From CAYNLK01 sp964398055 (GTDB taxonomy: Bacteria > Chloroflexota > Anaerolineae > 4572-78 > J111), in the NCBI GenBank assembly GCA_964398055.1, contig CAYNLK010000022.1, forward strand, positions 42,005 through 106,004: 64,000 bases of DNA, read 5' to 3'. The position numbers and the translations under genes were made by a program. The notes beneath the pieces were generated by a model. The model did not search any database and was not told the DNA's origin. It worked only from the letters and a program-made list of their open reading frames with translations. Below are positions 1 to 8,842 of this stretch, piece by piece (position 1 is the first letter of the stretch; each line of letters starts with the position of its first letter).

Positions 1-103
1 CAGACAGGACTTGAGCCTGTAACCTACAGTTTAGAAAGTAGTAGCTCTACTTTAACAACTAGAGAAGGCAAACTCCTAAACCCATCGTCACCCCAAATTA
101 AGG

Positions 104-1603
104 TCACTCCATCCAATTCAACATCCGCTCATTGACGCCGTGATATGCCAGCTTCAGCCCGGCCTGCACCTCCGGCGGTAACAGGGGCCGGGGGTTGCTC
201 CCGTCTGCACCCATCACCCAGATTTCCCAGCGACCGGCGCGATCCGTCAGGAAGGCCAGATGCCGACCATCGGGCGACCAGGCCGGGGCGGCGCTGTTGT
301 ATTGGGGGTCGGCCAGGATGGGCGGCTTGGTCAGGCGGCGCCGTTCCCCCGTTTGCAGATCCAACGTATAGACTTCCCAATGGTCGTGCTGCTTGTAAGT
401 GAGCGCCAATTTCTGACCATCCGGCGAAAAAACCGGCCCGGTGTCGCGGCGGTCGGTGGTGAGGAATGAGTTGCTGTTGTCGGTCAGATCGAGCTGGATC
501 AAGCCCCTTTCACCACTGTAGACGACTCGCCAGGGGTTTTGCGGATCCCAGGCCGGGTTGTAACTGTAAGTATCGGCCGGCAGGTCTTCAAATTGACCCG
601 TGGCTACCTGGACCCGGCGCAAACCCCAATGCAAATCTTCCTGCAGAATATAACAGATAACGATCCCATCGACGCTGATCCGGCTTTTGGTGATTTTGGC
701 AATGTTGTCCGGCAGACGGATGCCGTCATCAAAGTCATACTCTTTGCAGATCTCCTCCGGGGCCCGCAAGCCGCCGTGTTGGAAGGCAATAATGATCTGT
801 TGCCCGTCCGGCGACCAGGTCGGCGACTTGGGCTGGAGGATATCGCCCAGGATGGCCCGCTCGCCGCTGCCGTCCAGGTTGAGGGTGTAGAGCGCGCCGA
901 TTTCGGCCCCATCCCAGCGTACAAAAGCGACCTGCCGGCCGTCGGGGGACAGGACCGGGTCGATCACGCCGCCGGCCAGACGGCGCAGGTCACTCCCATC
1001 AGCCTTGACCACGTACAACTCGCCGCCGCTGCCGGTGGTGAAGAGCAGCCGGCCTGGCAGAGCGGCCGCCGGGATCGGTTTTTTTTCTATCGGCGCCGGC
1101 GCAGTAGCCGGTTGGGACAGCGGCGGTTCAACAAAGGGTAACTCAGCCAGCGTCACCCCCAACAAGCGGGTGTAGGCGGGGCCGGCGGAGAGCCAACCGG
1201 GATCGCCGTTAGCCAGAACCACTTGTAACCAGTCGCCGGAGGGGGCTAACCCAATGATCGTGAACATATCCCCGGCCTGGGCGCTGCCAATAGCCGGGTA
1301 GTCCAGGCCGGGACCCTGGCGGATATTGAGTCCGGCCACAACCACCTCGACCAAAGGCGTTGCCGCAATCGGCGCGGGGGTGGGGGTGAACAACGAAGGT
1401 AACAACAATGGCGTCGGCGTGGGGGTAGGCGAGGGGGGCGGAATGGGGGTCGGCTGCACTCTGGCCACCGCGGTTGGCGTTGGCGTTGAACGGGTCTGAT
1501 CCAGAGGAATGATCGTTGGGGTGGGGCTACCATTACTCAATGAACAGCCAGTTAGCAAGAGCCAAGTCAATGAAATAGTTACGGTTAAGTGTCTTTTATC
1601 CAT
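104..1603 (-). CDS. SH3b / TolB-like beta-propeller lipoprotein
   Basis: Predicted exported lipoprotein. From the ATG at 1603 the N-terminus has a hydrophobic segment ending in LLLTGC (lipidated Cys about residue 20), then a Pro/Thr-rich spacer to about residue 85. Next comes a bacterial SH3-like domain (LNIRQGPGLDYPAIG), then a C-terminal propeller recognised by repeated SPDG motifs (SPDGRQVAFV, SPDGQKLALT, SPDGRHLAFL) as in TolB/WD40-like PD40 repeats. SH3b domains often bind cell wall or peptides, and propellers usually mediate protein contacts; no enzymatic motif is visible. An upstream start at 1630 would add nine residues but gives a poorer signal peptide. It lies downstream of the MacAB-like genes on the same strand but 258 bp away across a repeat, so it is probably transcribed separately. 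The precise role is unknown. Confidence 0.85.
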   Translation of the reverse strand: MDKRHLTVTISLTWLLLTGCSLSNGSPTPTIIPLDQTRSTPTPTAVARVQPTPIPPPSPTPTPTPLLLPSLFTPTPAPIAATPLVEVVVAGLNIRQGPGLDYPAIGSAQAGDMFTIIGLAPSGDWLQVVLANGDPGWLSAGPAYTRLLGVTLAELPFVEPPLSQPATAPAPIEKKPIPAAALPGRLLFTTGSGGELYVVKADGSDLRRLAGGVIDPVLSPDGRQVAFVRWDGAEIGALYTLNLDGSGERAILGDILQPKSPTWSPDGQQIIIAFQHGGLRAPEEICKEYDFDDGIRLPDNIAKITKSRISVDGIVICYILQEDLHWGLRRVQVATGQFEDLPADTYSYNPAWDPQNPWRVVYSGERGLIQLDLTDNSNSFLTTDRRDTGPVFSPDGQKLALTYKQHDHWEVYTLDLQTGERRRLTKPPILADPQYNSAAPAWSPDGRHLAFLTDRAGRWEIWVMGADGSNPRPLLPPEVQAGLKLAYHGVNERMLNWME

Positions 1604-1684
1604 ACGGATGTGCTTACTCTCAGGCAGCATACTTGTTCACCGTGTTTCTCATCCACCACGATTCACTACCGGACACTTATTTGG

Positions 1685-1822
1685 GAACACAGAGTTTCAC
1701 AGAGATTTCGCCGAGGTTCACAGAGAATTTATTGAGAAAAACGACTTTTTGGGTTAAATCAATACCGTTTTTCAATATCTCAGTGTAGCTCTGTGCCTCC
1801 TCTGCGCCCTCCGTGTCACTGA
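1685..1822. repeat. Dispersed CACAGAG-type intergenic repeat
   Basis: The gap between the lipoprotein and the ABC permease holds a degenerate repeat block: ACACAGAGTTTCACAGAG and GGTTCACAGAG on the left and CTCTGTGCCTCCTCTG and CCGTGTC on the right, so the two ends are roughly inverted copies. Similar CTCTGTG/CACAGAG blocks are common between genes in environmental bacteria. No coding potential is seen. Confidence 0.55.
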
Positions 1823-1861
1823 TCAGGGGTGGAACATTGTGCCCCTGCTATCCTTACTGAT

Positions 1862-3142
1862 CTACTCATACCTCAGCGCCTCGATAGGCTTGAGCCGGGC
1901 AGCGCGAGTGGCCGGATAGACCCCAAAAAAGAGACCGACGGCGGCGGCAAAACCGGTGGCCAGCAGAATCGAGTCCAGCGTCACCACAGTCTGCTCAAAA
2001 TCGGGGATGGCGGCCGGCAGCCACAGCGAGACCCCATAGCCGAGCGCAATACCGAACAGCCCGCCCAACAGCGACAACGCCATCGCTTCAACCAGGAATT
2101 GGAGCAAGATGTCGTGCCGCCGGGCGCCCACCGCTTTACGAATCCCGATTTCCCGGGTCCGTTCAGTCACCGAGACCAGCATAATGTTCATAATGCCAAT
2201 ACCGCCCACCAGCAGCGATACCGCCGCAATCGAACCGAGGAAAGCGGTCAATCCGGCCGTAATGCTGCTGCCAAAGGCCAGCAACTCGGCCTGATTGATC
2301 ACGGTGAAGTCTTTTTCGTCGGTCAGGCTCAGGCGATGCTGCTCGCGCATCACCTCGTGGATCCGCCCGGAAACCTGGTCCATCTGGCCGGCTTCGGCCA
2401 CCTGCACGTAAATCGCCGACACAATCAAATTACCCCGGAAGGCGCCGGCGTTGAACAGGCGGGTTTGGGCCGTGGTAATCGGAATGAGCACCTTATTATT
2501 CTCGTCGCCAAAGATGCCCCGCTCCTTCTCGGCCAGCACCCCAATCACTTCAAAGGGCGTCCCGTTCAACTTGACCGTTTGGCCCAGGGGATATTCATAG
2601 GCTGCAAACAGTTCGCGGGCCACCGCCGCGCCCAAAACGACCACCCGCGCTCGCCGGTCAACGTGAGCCGGCGAGATAAATTCCCCAATTTCCACCGTGA
2701 TGTTACGCACGGATTGGTACTCCGGCACAATGCCGGTAATGGCGCTGTCCATCTCTTGCTGGCCGCGCGTAACCGTATTGGGTTGGCCGGTATATTCCGG
2801 CGCAACGGCCGCGACTCCGGGCACCAGCGCCGGATCGCTAATCGCGGCCGCGTCGCCCAACGTCAGCGGTTCCGGAGCTTTACGGCGGCGGTTGGCCTCA
2901 CGGCTGGCTGACCCGGCCTGGCCATCCTGAAAGATGTCGAAGTTACCGGGGCTAAGCCACAACACGTTGGTGCCCAAGCTTTGAATGGCCCGGTTGAAAT
3001 TCTGTTCAAACCCTTTGCCAATGGACAGCAGGGCAATCACCGAGGCGACCCCAATGATCACGCCCAACATCGTTAGAAAAGAGCGCAGTTTGTTGACCAT
3101 CAAGGCTTGCAAAGCAATGGCGATACTTTCCCAGATATTCAT
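1862..3142 (-). CDS. MacB/FtsX-type ABC transporter permease
   Basis: Integral membrane permease of the MacB/FtsX family, about 426 residues. The N-terminus reads SFLTMLGVIIGVASVIALLS, the usual first transmembrane helix with its LGVIIGV core. A large extracytoplasmic MacB-type core domain follows to about residue 290. Three C-terminal helices carry the family motif GGIGIMNIMLVSVTERTREI and IGIRKAVGARR. The ATPase gene ends three bases upstream and the HlyD-like adaptor lies before that, so this is a split MacAB-like exporter in which permease and ATPase are separate chains. Such systems export peptides, macrolides or lipoproteins; the substrate cannot be read from the sequence. Confidence 0.93.
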   Translation of the reverse strand: MNIWESIAIALQALMVNKLRSFLTMLGVIIGVASVIALLSIGKGFEQNFNRAIQSLGTNVLWLSPGNFDIFQDGQAGSASREANRRRKAPEPLTLGDAAAISDPALVPGVAAVAPEYTGQPNTVTRGQQEMDSAITGIVPEYQSVRNITVEIGEFISPAHVDRRARVVVLGAAVARELFAAYEYPLGQTVKLNGTPFEVIGVLAEKERGIFGDENNKVLIPITTAQTRLFNAGAFRGNLIVSAIYVQVAEAGQMDQVSGRIHEVMREQHRLSLTDEKDFTVINQAELLAFGSSITAGLTAFLGSIAAVSLLVGGIGIMNIMLVSVTERTREIGIRKAVGARRHDILLQFLVEAMALSLLGGLFGIALGYGVSLWLPAAIPDFEQTVVTLDSILLATGFAAAVGLFFGVYPATRAARLKPIEALRYE

Positions 3143-3145
3143 GGG

Positions 3146-3892
3146 TTATACCCGCTCCTGATCATATGGCAAATCGCTTCCATTCCGTCCGTTGGCCGTG
3201 TCGCTCACAATCTGACCATCGACCAGACGCACAATCCGCTGAGTTTGGTCAGCAATGTCCGGCTCATGGGTCACAAAAATGACGGTAAGCCCCTGTTCTT
3301 GATTCAAACGCTTAAAAATAGCCATAATCTCTTCGCTGGAGTGGGTGTCGAGATTGCCGGTTGGCTCATCCGCCAGGATGAGGGCCGGCCGGCTGACCAG
3401 GGCGCGGGCAATCGCTGCCCGCTGCTGTTGCCCCCCCGACAATTCGTTGGGCTTGTGATGAAGGCGGTCGCCCAGGCCGACCAGCTCCAGCGCCGCAATT
3501 GATCTGTTACGCCGGTCACGCTGGCGCACACCGGCATAGATGAGAGGTAACTCGACGTTGTGCAGGGCAGTGGTGCGAGGCAGTAAGTTGAAATTTTGAA
3601 AGACAAAACCAATTTGCTGGCCCCGGATTTTAGCCAGCTTATTGTCATCGAGCCGGGCCACCGAGTCGCCGGCCAGGTAATATTCGCCCGCGCTGGGTTG
3701 GTCCAGGCAACCCAAAATGTTCATCAGGGTCGATTTGCCTGAACCGGACGGTCCCATAATGGCCAGGAACTCACCCTGTTCAACCTGCAAGGAGACGTCA
3801 CGCAGGGCATAGAGCTGGAGTTCGCCCATCTGGTAGATTTTGGTTAAGTTTTTGGCCTCAATAACCAGATTATTTGTCACGGCTGCGCCCAC
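3146..3892 (-). CDS. MacB/LolD-type ABC transporter ATPase
   Basis: ATP-binding subunit of the exporter encoded with its permease and adaptor. Seen directly: Walker A GPSGSGKST, Q-loop FVFQNFNLLPRTT, signature LSGGQQQRAAIARAL, Walker B LILADEPTGNLD and the H-loop FVTHEPDI. Length (248 aa) fits the LolD/MacB ATPase family. The first codon is GTG at 3892, one base after the adaptor stop; a second GTG at 3880 is a possible start, and neither has a strong ribosome site. Tight spacing on both sides implies one operon with translational coupling. Confidence 0.95.
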   Translation of the reverse strand: MGAAVTNNLVIEAKNLTKIYQMGELQLYALRDVSLQVEQGEFLAIMGPSGSGKSTLMNILGCLDQPSAGEYYLAGDSVARLDDNKLAKIRGQQIGFVFQNFNLLPRTTALHNVELPLIYAGVRQRDRRNRSIAALELVGLGDRLHHKPNELSGGQQQRAAIARALVSRPALILADEPTGNLDTHSSEEIMAIFKRLNQEQGLTVIFVTHEPDIADQTQRIVRLVDGQIVSDTANGRNGSDLPYDQERV

Positions 3893-3893
3893 A

Positions 3894-5300
3894 CTACAGG
3901 TTGGGAGTGGCCTCGGTCCCCGGCTCGCGGCGGATGACGACCTGATCCCCTTCCTCCAAACCGGCTATTACTTCGGACACCGAACCATTGCGGGCGCCCA
4001 ACTCAATTTGAACCCGGCTCGGGTTACCGGTCTCATCCAACTTCTCTACAAAAACGAACGGCTGGCTGCCGGAGCGATCGATCTGGATGGCCCGGTTTGG
4101 CACTACCACCACCGCCTCCCGCTGGCCGGTTTGAATGGTCGCATTGGCGGTCATACCGGAGAGCAACCCCGGCGCGTCGCCGCCAGAATCGAGGGTGATA
4201 GTGACCTCGTACATGACAATGGCGTTAGTATCCTTTTTAACGGGGCGAGGTGAAATGTCGGTGACCACTCCCTGGAACTCCTGATTCACAAAGGCATCCA
4301 GCCGGATCGCGGCCTCCTGGCCGGGTTTGACCTGGCTAATATCGATTTCATCCACCTCTACCTTCAGCAAGTAGGCCGAAGTGTTGGCGATCACCAACGC
4401 CGCCTCGGCCGCATCACTGAGCACCCGTTCACCCGGCTCGATGGCAACTTCCAGGAGGACCCCGCCGGTTGGGGCGACCAGGACAGCCTCGGCCAGGTTA
4501 CGTTTCTTCTGTTCCAACGCCAGCCGGGCTTTGTCGACCAGGGCCTGGCGGGCGGCGATTTCGGCGGCGCTAGGTTCCTTGAGCAACTCAGCCAGGCTGG
4601 CTTCGGCGCCGGCTATGCTGGAGCGGGCTTCGGCGATCTCGGCCGGAGTCGGCTCTTTGACTTTGAGGTTATAATCAGCCAGGGCGATCTCATAGTTCAA
4701 AGTGGCCTCTTGCAGCCGGTCGGCCTGGGGCATCGCCCCGATGTCGCCCCGGTAGGCGACCTCGTCATATTCCCACTGGGCTTTTTTTAGGGCAATCTGT
4801 TGGCGGCTCAGCTCAGCTTCCGCCCTGGCCACTTCATCCGGGTCCGGCCCGTCGAGCAGTTCGGCCAGCTTGAGCCGGGCGCTGGCCAGTTGGGCCTGGG
4901 CTGAGGCGATCTTTTCTACCAGGACCGGCTCAAACAGCTTTTCCAGCTCAGCCTGTTGTTGGGCCAGGTCAATCTCGGCGCTTTTGACCTCAAATTCCAG
5001 GTTGACGGTCCTCAAGCGAGCCAGGATAGCGCCGGCGCTGATATATTGGCCCGTTTCAACATAGACCTCCTCCACTACCCCCCCAATTTCAAATTTCAGC
5101 TCGACTTCGGCTTTGGGTTCAATCCGCCCGGTCGCCTCAACCGTGTCCAGCAGGGTTTCACGCTCGACCGAGACAATCTCAACCGCAGGATCCTCGGTCA
5201 GGGGGGGAACCTGGTTGACCGGCCTGGCAAAGTGATAGCCGGCTACAGTCACCCCGGCTACCACGAGAACAATGAACAAGATAACAAGAGTTCGCCTCAT
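3894..5300 (-). CDS. MacA/HlyD-family efflux adaptor protein
   Basis: Membrane-fusion adaptor subunit. An N-terminal membrane anchor (LVILFIVLVVAGVTVAGYHF) is followed by a lipoyl-like half-domain and a long alpha-helical hairpin rich in Ala, Glu and Gln (about residues 110-270), with LAEAVLVAPTGGVLLEVAI closing the lipoyl domain. Beta-barrel and membrane-proximal domains follow (VDEIDISQVKPGQEAAIRLDA; NRAIQIDRSG). The hairpin has an internal duplication (LAELLDGPDPDEVARAEAEL and LAELLKEPSAAEIAARQAL), suggesting an extended coiled coil. In a monoderm-like envelope the adaptor would not meet a TolC-type channel and probably guides substrate across the wall; that is inference. First gene of the three-gene exporter set. 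Confidence 0.92.
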   Translation of the reverse strand: MRRTLVILFIVLVVAGVTVAGYHFARPVNQVPPLTEDPAVEIVSVERETLLDTVEATGRIEPKAEVELKFEIGGVVEEVYVETGQYISAGAILARLRTVNLEFEVKSAEIDLAQQQAELEKLFEPVLVEKIASAQAQLASARLKLAELLDGPDPDEVARAEAELSRQQIALKKAQWEYDEVAYRGDIGAMPQADRLQEATLNYEIALADYNLKVKEPTPAEIAEARSSIAGAEASLAELLKEPSAAEIAARQALVDKARLALEQKKRNLAEAVLVAPTGGVLLEVAIEPGERVLSDAAEAALVIANTSAYLLKVEVDEIDISQVKPGQEAAIRLDAFVNQEFQGVVTDISPRPVKKDTNAIVMYEVTITLDSGGDAPGLLSGMTANATIQTGQREAVVVVPNRAIQIDRSGSQPFVFVEKLDETGNPSRVQIELGARNGSVSEVIAGLEEGDQVVIRREPGTEATPNL

Positions 5301-5328
5301 TGTACCAAAATCTCCTTGTTCATCTCCC

Positions 5329-6087
5329 CTACCCCATCATCCCCCCAAACAACAGGGACGGCAGAGCGGCAAAAGCCAGGGTCAGGGCGGCGTAAATGAG
5401 GGTCAGCGCCAGCGACTTGCCACGGCCAAAGCGAGCCACAACCGCCAGACCAACAGCCACCAACAGCAGATGCCACAGCCAGAACAGGTCGAGGCGGGCC
5501 AGCAACGGCAGCAGAGGATTCCTGGCATCTTGCATCAGATCACCGGTCGCCACCAGGAACGACAGGCCCGGATAACGAACCCCTTGCTGGGTTAGACCAA
5601 TGTAGCCGGCCTGAACCAGCAGGCCCGGGGCCAACGGCAGGCGGCTCCAGGCGCTAACCGTGAAGACCGAACCAAAATTCAAGTCATCACCGCCGGCGAT
5701 GAGGGCGCTGAAGTAAAGAAAGGTCGCTTGCGCCATCAGGCCGACAATGAGCGCGGCTATGCCAAAACCAAGGGTCGATGCCAGCAACACCGGCGTGGAG
5801 AGAGAAATGTCCATCGTCGCCCGGGCGGCCTCAGCCTGAGCCGCGGGTAATTCAGCCAGGCTGAGTTCAGCCTGCTGGCGGGCCAACTCCTGGGCAAAGG
5901 GCAGGCTGACTACGGTCACTACCGCGAAGGCCAGGATCAGGATGAGCAGGGGTACGGCCCACAGCCACCACTTGGGACGGGCCAGCACCAGCTTGAAAGT
6001 TGCCCCAGGCTGATCAATGAGACCAAACAACAAACGCCATAGGGGACGCGGTTCAAGTTTAGGGGTAGAGTCAAATGTAGTTGTCAT
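5329..6087 (-). CDS. Yip1-family polytopic membrane protein
   Basis: Membrane protein of 252 residues with a short cytosolic N-terminus (PLWRLLFGLIDQPGATFKLV, typical of bacterial Yip1-domain proteins) and about five hydrophobic segments. No catalytic motif is visible. It precedes the MacA-like adaptor gene by 28 bp on the same strand and is probably co-transcribed; Yip1-like genes often sit beside ABC exporters. Function unknown. A small soluble loop after the first helix contains a Glu/Ala-rich stretch (AQELARQQAELSLAELPAAQAEA). Confidence 0.8.
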   Translation of the reverse strand: MTTTFDSTPKLEPRPLWRLLFGLIDQPGATFKLVLARPKWWLWAVPLLILILAFAVVTVVSLPFAQELARQQAELSLAELPAAQAEAARATMDISLSTPVLLASTLGFGIAALIVGLMAQATFLYFSALIAGGDDLNFGSVFTVSAWSRLPLAPGLLVQAGYIGLTQQGVRYPGLSFLVATGDLMQDARNPLLPLLARLDLFWLWHLLLVAVGLAVVARFGRGKSLALTLIYAALTLAFAALPSLLFGGMMG

Positions 6088-6263
6088 CCCTTACCTCCAC
6101 AAAAATCGCTCCTCAGCCCAGTATAATTCAGATCAGCCCGGTTCACATCAGACTTGAGGTGGAGCGACTGTGGGTCTGCAGGCGGATTTGAATGGTTGCC
6201 TCTCCGCCTATAGGCCGGTGGTTAATCCAACTACAGCCGGATGATTTTTAGGGAGGAATGAGT

Positions 6264-6269
6264 TATAAT
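6264..6269 (+). promoter_or_regulatory. Probable -10 element for the histidine kinase operon
   Basis: A perfect TATAAT lies about 54 bp before the likely kinase start. No good -35 hexamer is seen at 16-18 bp. A transcription start near 6276 would put the downstream GAGATTGGAGATTAAG repeat in the leader. Confidence 0.4.
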
Positions 6270-6322
6270 AAACATCAAAGCTGGAGATTGGAGATTAAGA
6301 ATTGGGGATTAGCGACATATTG

Positions 6323-7912
6323 ATGTCCGGATTCGGGATGCTGCCGAGTCGCTTCAGATGGTCGCTCAGGTTTTTCCGACGGCTGCAATGGAAGTTGACC
6401 CTGGCCTACACCCTGTCAACTGTGGTGACCGCCCTCATTTTAGCCGGAATTGGCCTGGCCTTGCTCTGGTACATCAACTTCCGGTCGAACTGGTTACCCG
6501 GCCTGATCGCCGACACCTTGATCAAGGGCGTCTCTGTGTTGGGGACTTACCTGGAGCAGACGCCGCCTGATGATGCTGCTCTCAATAGTTGGCTACAAAA
6601 GGTGACCCAGGGCGATTTTCTGATCATCCACATCCCCAATGAAGAGACACCCGACAGGTACGATACGATCCCGGCCCAATTCGGCCGGGTTATTATGGTG
6701 GCCATTGTGGACGCCCAGGGTACCGTGCTGGCGGTAACCCCCACCAGAGTCAGCGCGCCTGAAGCGGCGCTGTCGCTGCTGCGCCCCTCGCGGCGAGAAA
6801 CCACCATTTCGTCGGACCACCTCATTGTGCCGGGGGCGCCGCTGCGGCCCCAATTGACAACCGAGTCGGCTGAAATAGTCCAAACGGCCCTGCGCGGCGA
6901 AACTAACCCTAAACTGTTATCCAGGCGTGATGCCCAGGGCAACCTGGTGGCCGGTGCGCCCATCTTTTCGAATAGCGGCCAACTGGTTGGCGTCATCTTC
7001 GTCAAATTGGCTTTCCCCCTTGAGCAAAGTGAATATCTCCAAAGCGCCCTGAAAAGCCTGATTTTGCCAATTACGTTGGGGATGGTTGTTTCCGGGGCCG
7101 TGGCCGGCATTCTATTTGGCTACTTGATTGCCCGCGGTCTCACTCACCGCCTGCGCTTGCTGGCCCACGCAGCCGATGATTGGAGCCAGGGCAACTTTGC
7201 CACCCTGACCCACGATACCTCCGGCGACGAGTTGGGCCAACTGGCCCGCCATCTCAACCACATGGCGGTGGAATTGCAGAATATGATCCAAACCCGCCAG
7301 GAGCTGGCCACCCTGGAGGAGCGCAACCGGTTGGCCCGCGAGCTGCACGACTCGGTCAAGCAGCAGGTCTTTGCCACGGCGATGCAGGTCGGCGCGGCCC
7401 GGGCGTTACTCGACCAAAACCCGCAAGCTTCTAAACAAAATCTGGCCGAGGCCGAACAGTTGGTCCGGCAAGCCCAGCAGGAATTGACCACGCTGATCCG
7501 GGAGCTACGCCCGGCCGCGCTCAAGGGCAAAGGGTTGGCTGCGGCCCTGCGCGAATGCGTGGCGGACTGGTCGCGCCAGAGCCACATTCCGGCCGAAGTC
7601 CGTATCCGGGGTGAACGTACCTTATCTCTACCCCTGGAGCAAACTCTCTTCCGGGTGGCCCAGGAAGCCCTCACCAACATCACCCGCCACAGTGGGGCCA
7701 GTTTGGTGGAGGTCGAACTGGTCTGGCAAGACGATCAGATCAGCCTGAGCATTACCGACGATGGCCGCGGCTTCAATGTTTCCAGCAGAGACGGGAAGGG
7801 GCTGGGGCTGCAAAGTATGCGCGAACGGGTGGAAGCGCTGGGCGGGCAATTAGAGGTGCACAGTAAACCCGGCGCCGGTGCCCAGATTATCGCCCGGCTC
7901 AAAAGTGGGTGA
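6323..7912 (+). CDS. NarL-type sensor histidine kinase (HAMP, HisKA_3)
   Basis: Membrane sensor kinase. A transmembrane helix near the N-terminus (LAYTLSTVVTALILAGIGLA) and a second near residue 245 (LPITLGMVVSGAVAGILFGY) bracket an extracytoplasmic sensor of about 190 residues. A HAMP linker follows (DDWSQGNFATLTHDTSGDEL), then the HisKA_3 dimerisation helix with RELHDSVKQQVFATAMQ (phospho-acceptor His) and a C-terminal HATPase_c with FRVAQEALTNITRHSGAS and DDGRGF. The partner regulator starts 22 bp downstream. The start is uncertain: TTG 6302, ATG 6323 and ATG 6338 are all in frame, and the region upstream is a short degenerate repeat. The signal sensed is unknown; the LiaS/DesK-like layout suggests envelope stress or redox sensing. 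Confidence 0.92.
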   Translation: MSGFGMLPSRFRWSLRFFRRLQWKLTLAYTLSTVVTALILAGIGLALLWYINFRSNWLPGLIADTLIKGVSVLGTYLEQTPPDDAALNSWLQKVTQGDFLIIHIPNEETPDRYDTIPAQFGRVIMVAIVDAQGTVLAVTPTRVSAPEAALSLLRPSRRETTISSDHLIVPGAPLRPQLTTESAEIVQTALRGETNPKLLSRRDAQGNLVAGAPIFSNSGQLVGVIFVKLAFPLEQSEYLQSALKSLILPITLGMVVSGAVAGILFGYLIARGLTHRLRLLAHAADDWSQGNFATLTHDTSGDELGQLARHLNHMAVELQNMIQTRQELATLEERNRLARELHDSVKQQVFATAMQVGAARALLDQNPQASKQNLAEAEQLVRQAQQELTTLIRELRPAALKGKGLAAALRECVADWSRQSHIPAEVRIRGERTLSLPLEQTLFRVAQEALTNITRHSGASLVEVELVWQDDQISLSITDDGRGFNVSSRDGKGLGLQSMRERVEALGGQLEVHSKPGAGAQIIARLKSG

Positions 7913-7934
7913 TCCCTGAGAACGAGGGAGAAAA

Positions 7935-8600
7935 ATGACAGAATTAATTACGGTATTGGTAGTCGATGATCACAAGGTAGTTCGCCAGGGAGTGCGGGCT
8001 TTTATGGACACCCAACCAGACCTGACCGTAGTTGGCGAGGCCGGCACGGGTGAAGAAGCGGTGGCCCTGGCGGCCGAACATGCCCCGGATGTGGTCATTG
8101 TCGATTTGGTCATGCCGGGCATGGATGGGGTTGAGGTGACCCGGCAAGTGAAACAAGTTAGCCCGCGCACCCAGGTGATTGTGTTAACCTCCTACCATCA
8201 GGATGAACACATCTTTCCGGCTATCCGGGCCGGGGCATTATCTTACCTGCTCAAAGATGTCGGCCCGGCCGAACTGGCCGATGCGGTCCGCAAGGCTGCC
8301 AACGGTGAAGCGGTGCTCCATCCACGGGTGGCCGCCCGGGTGGTGCAAGAGCTGCATGGCGCCCGCCGCCAGGACAGCCCCAACCCCTTTACCGAACTGA
8401 GCGACCGGGAATTGGAGGTGCTGCGCCTCATCGCCGACGGCCTGAATAATGCCGACATTGCCGAAACGCTGGTGATCAGCGAGAAAACTGTCAAAAGCCA
8501 CGTGAGCAACATCCTCAACAAACTCCATCTGGCCGACCGCACCCAGGCCGCAGTCTACGCCTGGCGTGAGGGCGTGGTTCGCCGGGACGACGCGATGTAA
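7935..8600 (+). CDS. NarL/LuxR-family response regulator
   Basis: Cognate regulator of the kinase immediately upstream. The receiver domain has the acidic pair at residues 11-12, phospho-acceptor Asp57 (PDVVIVDLVMPGMDG), Thr in VIVLTSY and Lys in SYLLKDV. A LuxR-type helix-turn-helix follows (LSDRELEVLRLIADGLNNADIAETL, then EKTVKSHVSNILNKL). An AGGGAGAAAA ribosome site precedes the ATG. Likely a DNA-binding transcription factor activated by phosphorylation; targets are not visible. Confidence 0.95.
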   Translation: MTELITVLVVDDHKVVRQGVRAFMDTQPDLTVVGEAGTGEEAVALAAEHAPDVVIVDLVMPGMDGVEVTRQVKQVSPRTQVIVLTSYHQDEHIFPAIRAGALSYLLKDVGPAELADAVRKAANGEAVLHPRVAARVVQELHGARRQDSPNPFTELSDRELEVLRLIADGLNNADIAETLVISEKTVKSHVSNILNKLHLADRTQAAVYAWREGVVRRDDAM

Positions 8601-8631
8601 TGGACCGGCGTCTGGAGCAAACTGGTTTAAT

Positions 8632-8745
8632 AGTGAATTGTGAGTGGTGAATTGCGAATTGTGAATGAGTTATGCAATCACCTTTCGCTCCACCCCTCTG
8701 CCCCTCTGCTCCCTTGCTCCCCCGCACCCCTGCCGCTCTGCCCCG
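8632..8745. repeat. Degenerate 7-8 bp repeat block (GAATTGTGA and CCCCTCTG types)
   Basis: Two adjoining low-complexity blocks. The first repeats GTGAATTGTGAGTGGTGAATT-like units of 7-8 bases; the second repeats CTCCACCCCTCTGCCCCTCTG-like units. They match in style the blocks at about 24317-24414, 34434-34500, 48739-48800, 49060-49145 and 54100-54165, two of which read AATTCACAATTC in the opposite orientation. The rest of the 242-bp gap shows no gene. Confidence 0.7.
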
Positions 8746-8842
8746 CCGTAAAATCCATTGCCTGATTCGCCGTATTGCCTATTAGGTTGTATATTGAGGC
8801 AGACCATAACCTACGCTTCATAGGACCCTATTCCTCAATAAT

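Noticed and set aside
1..73. tRNA-like sequence on the minus strand (T arm ACAGG-CTCAAGT-CCTGT, D-like arm, UCU in anticodon register)
   Set aside because: The anticodon stem has only two of five pairs and the acceptor stem does not pair, with its 3' side cut by the window edge. At best a degraded tRNA, so not listed.
1829..2911. Long plus-strand open frame opposite the ABC permease
   Set aside because: Antisense to a well-supported gene, rich in His, Arg and Gln with no domain; an effect of high GC.
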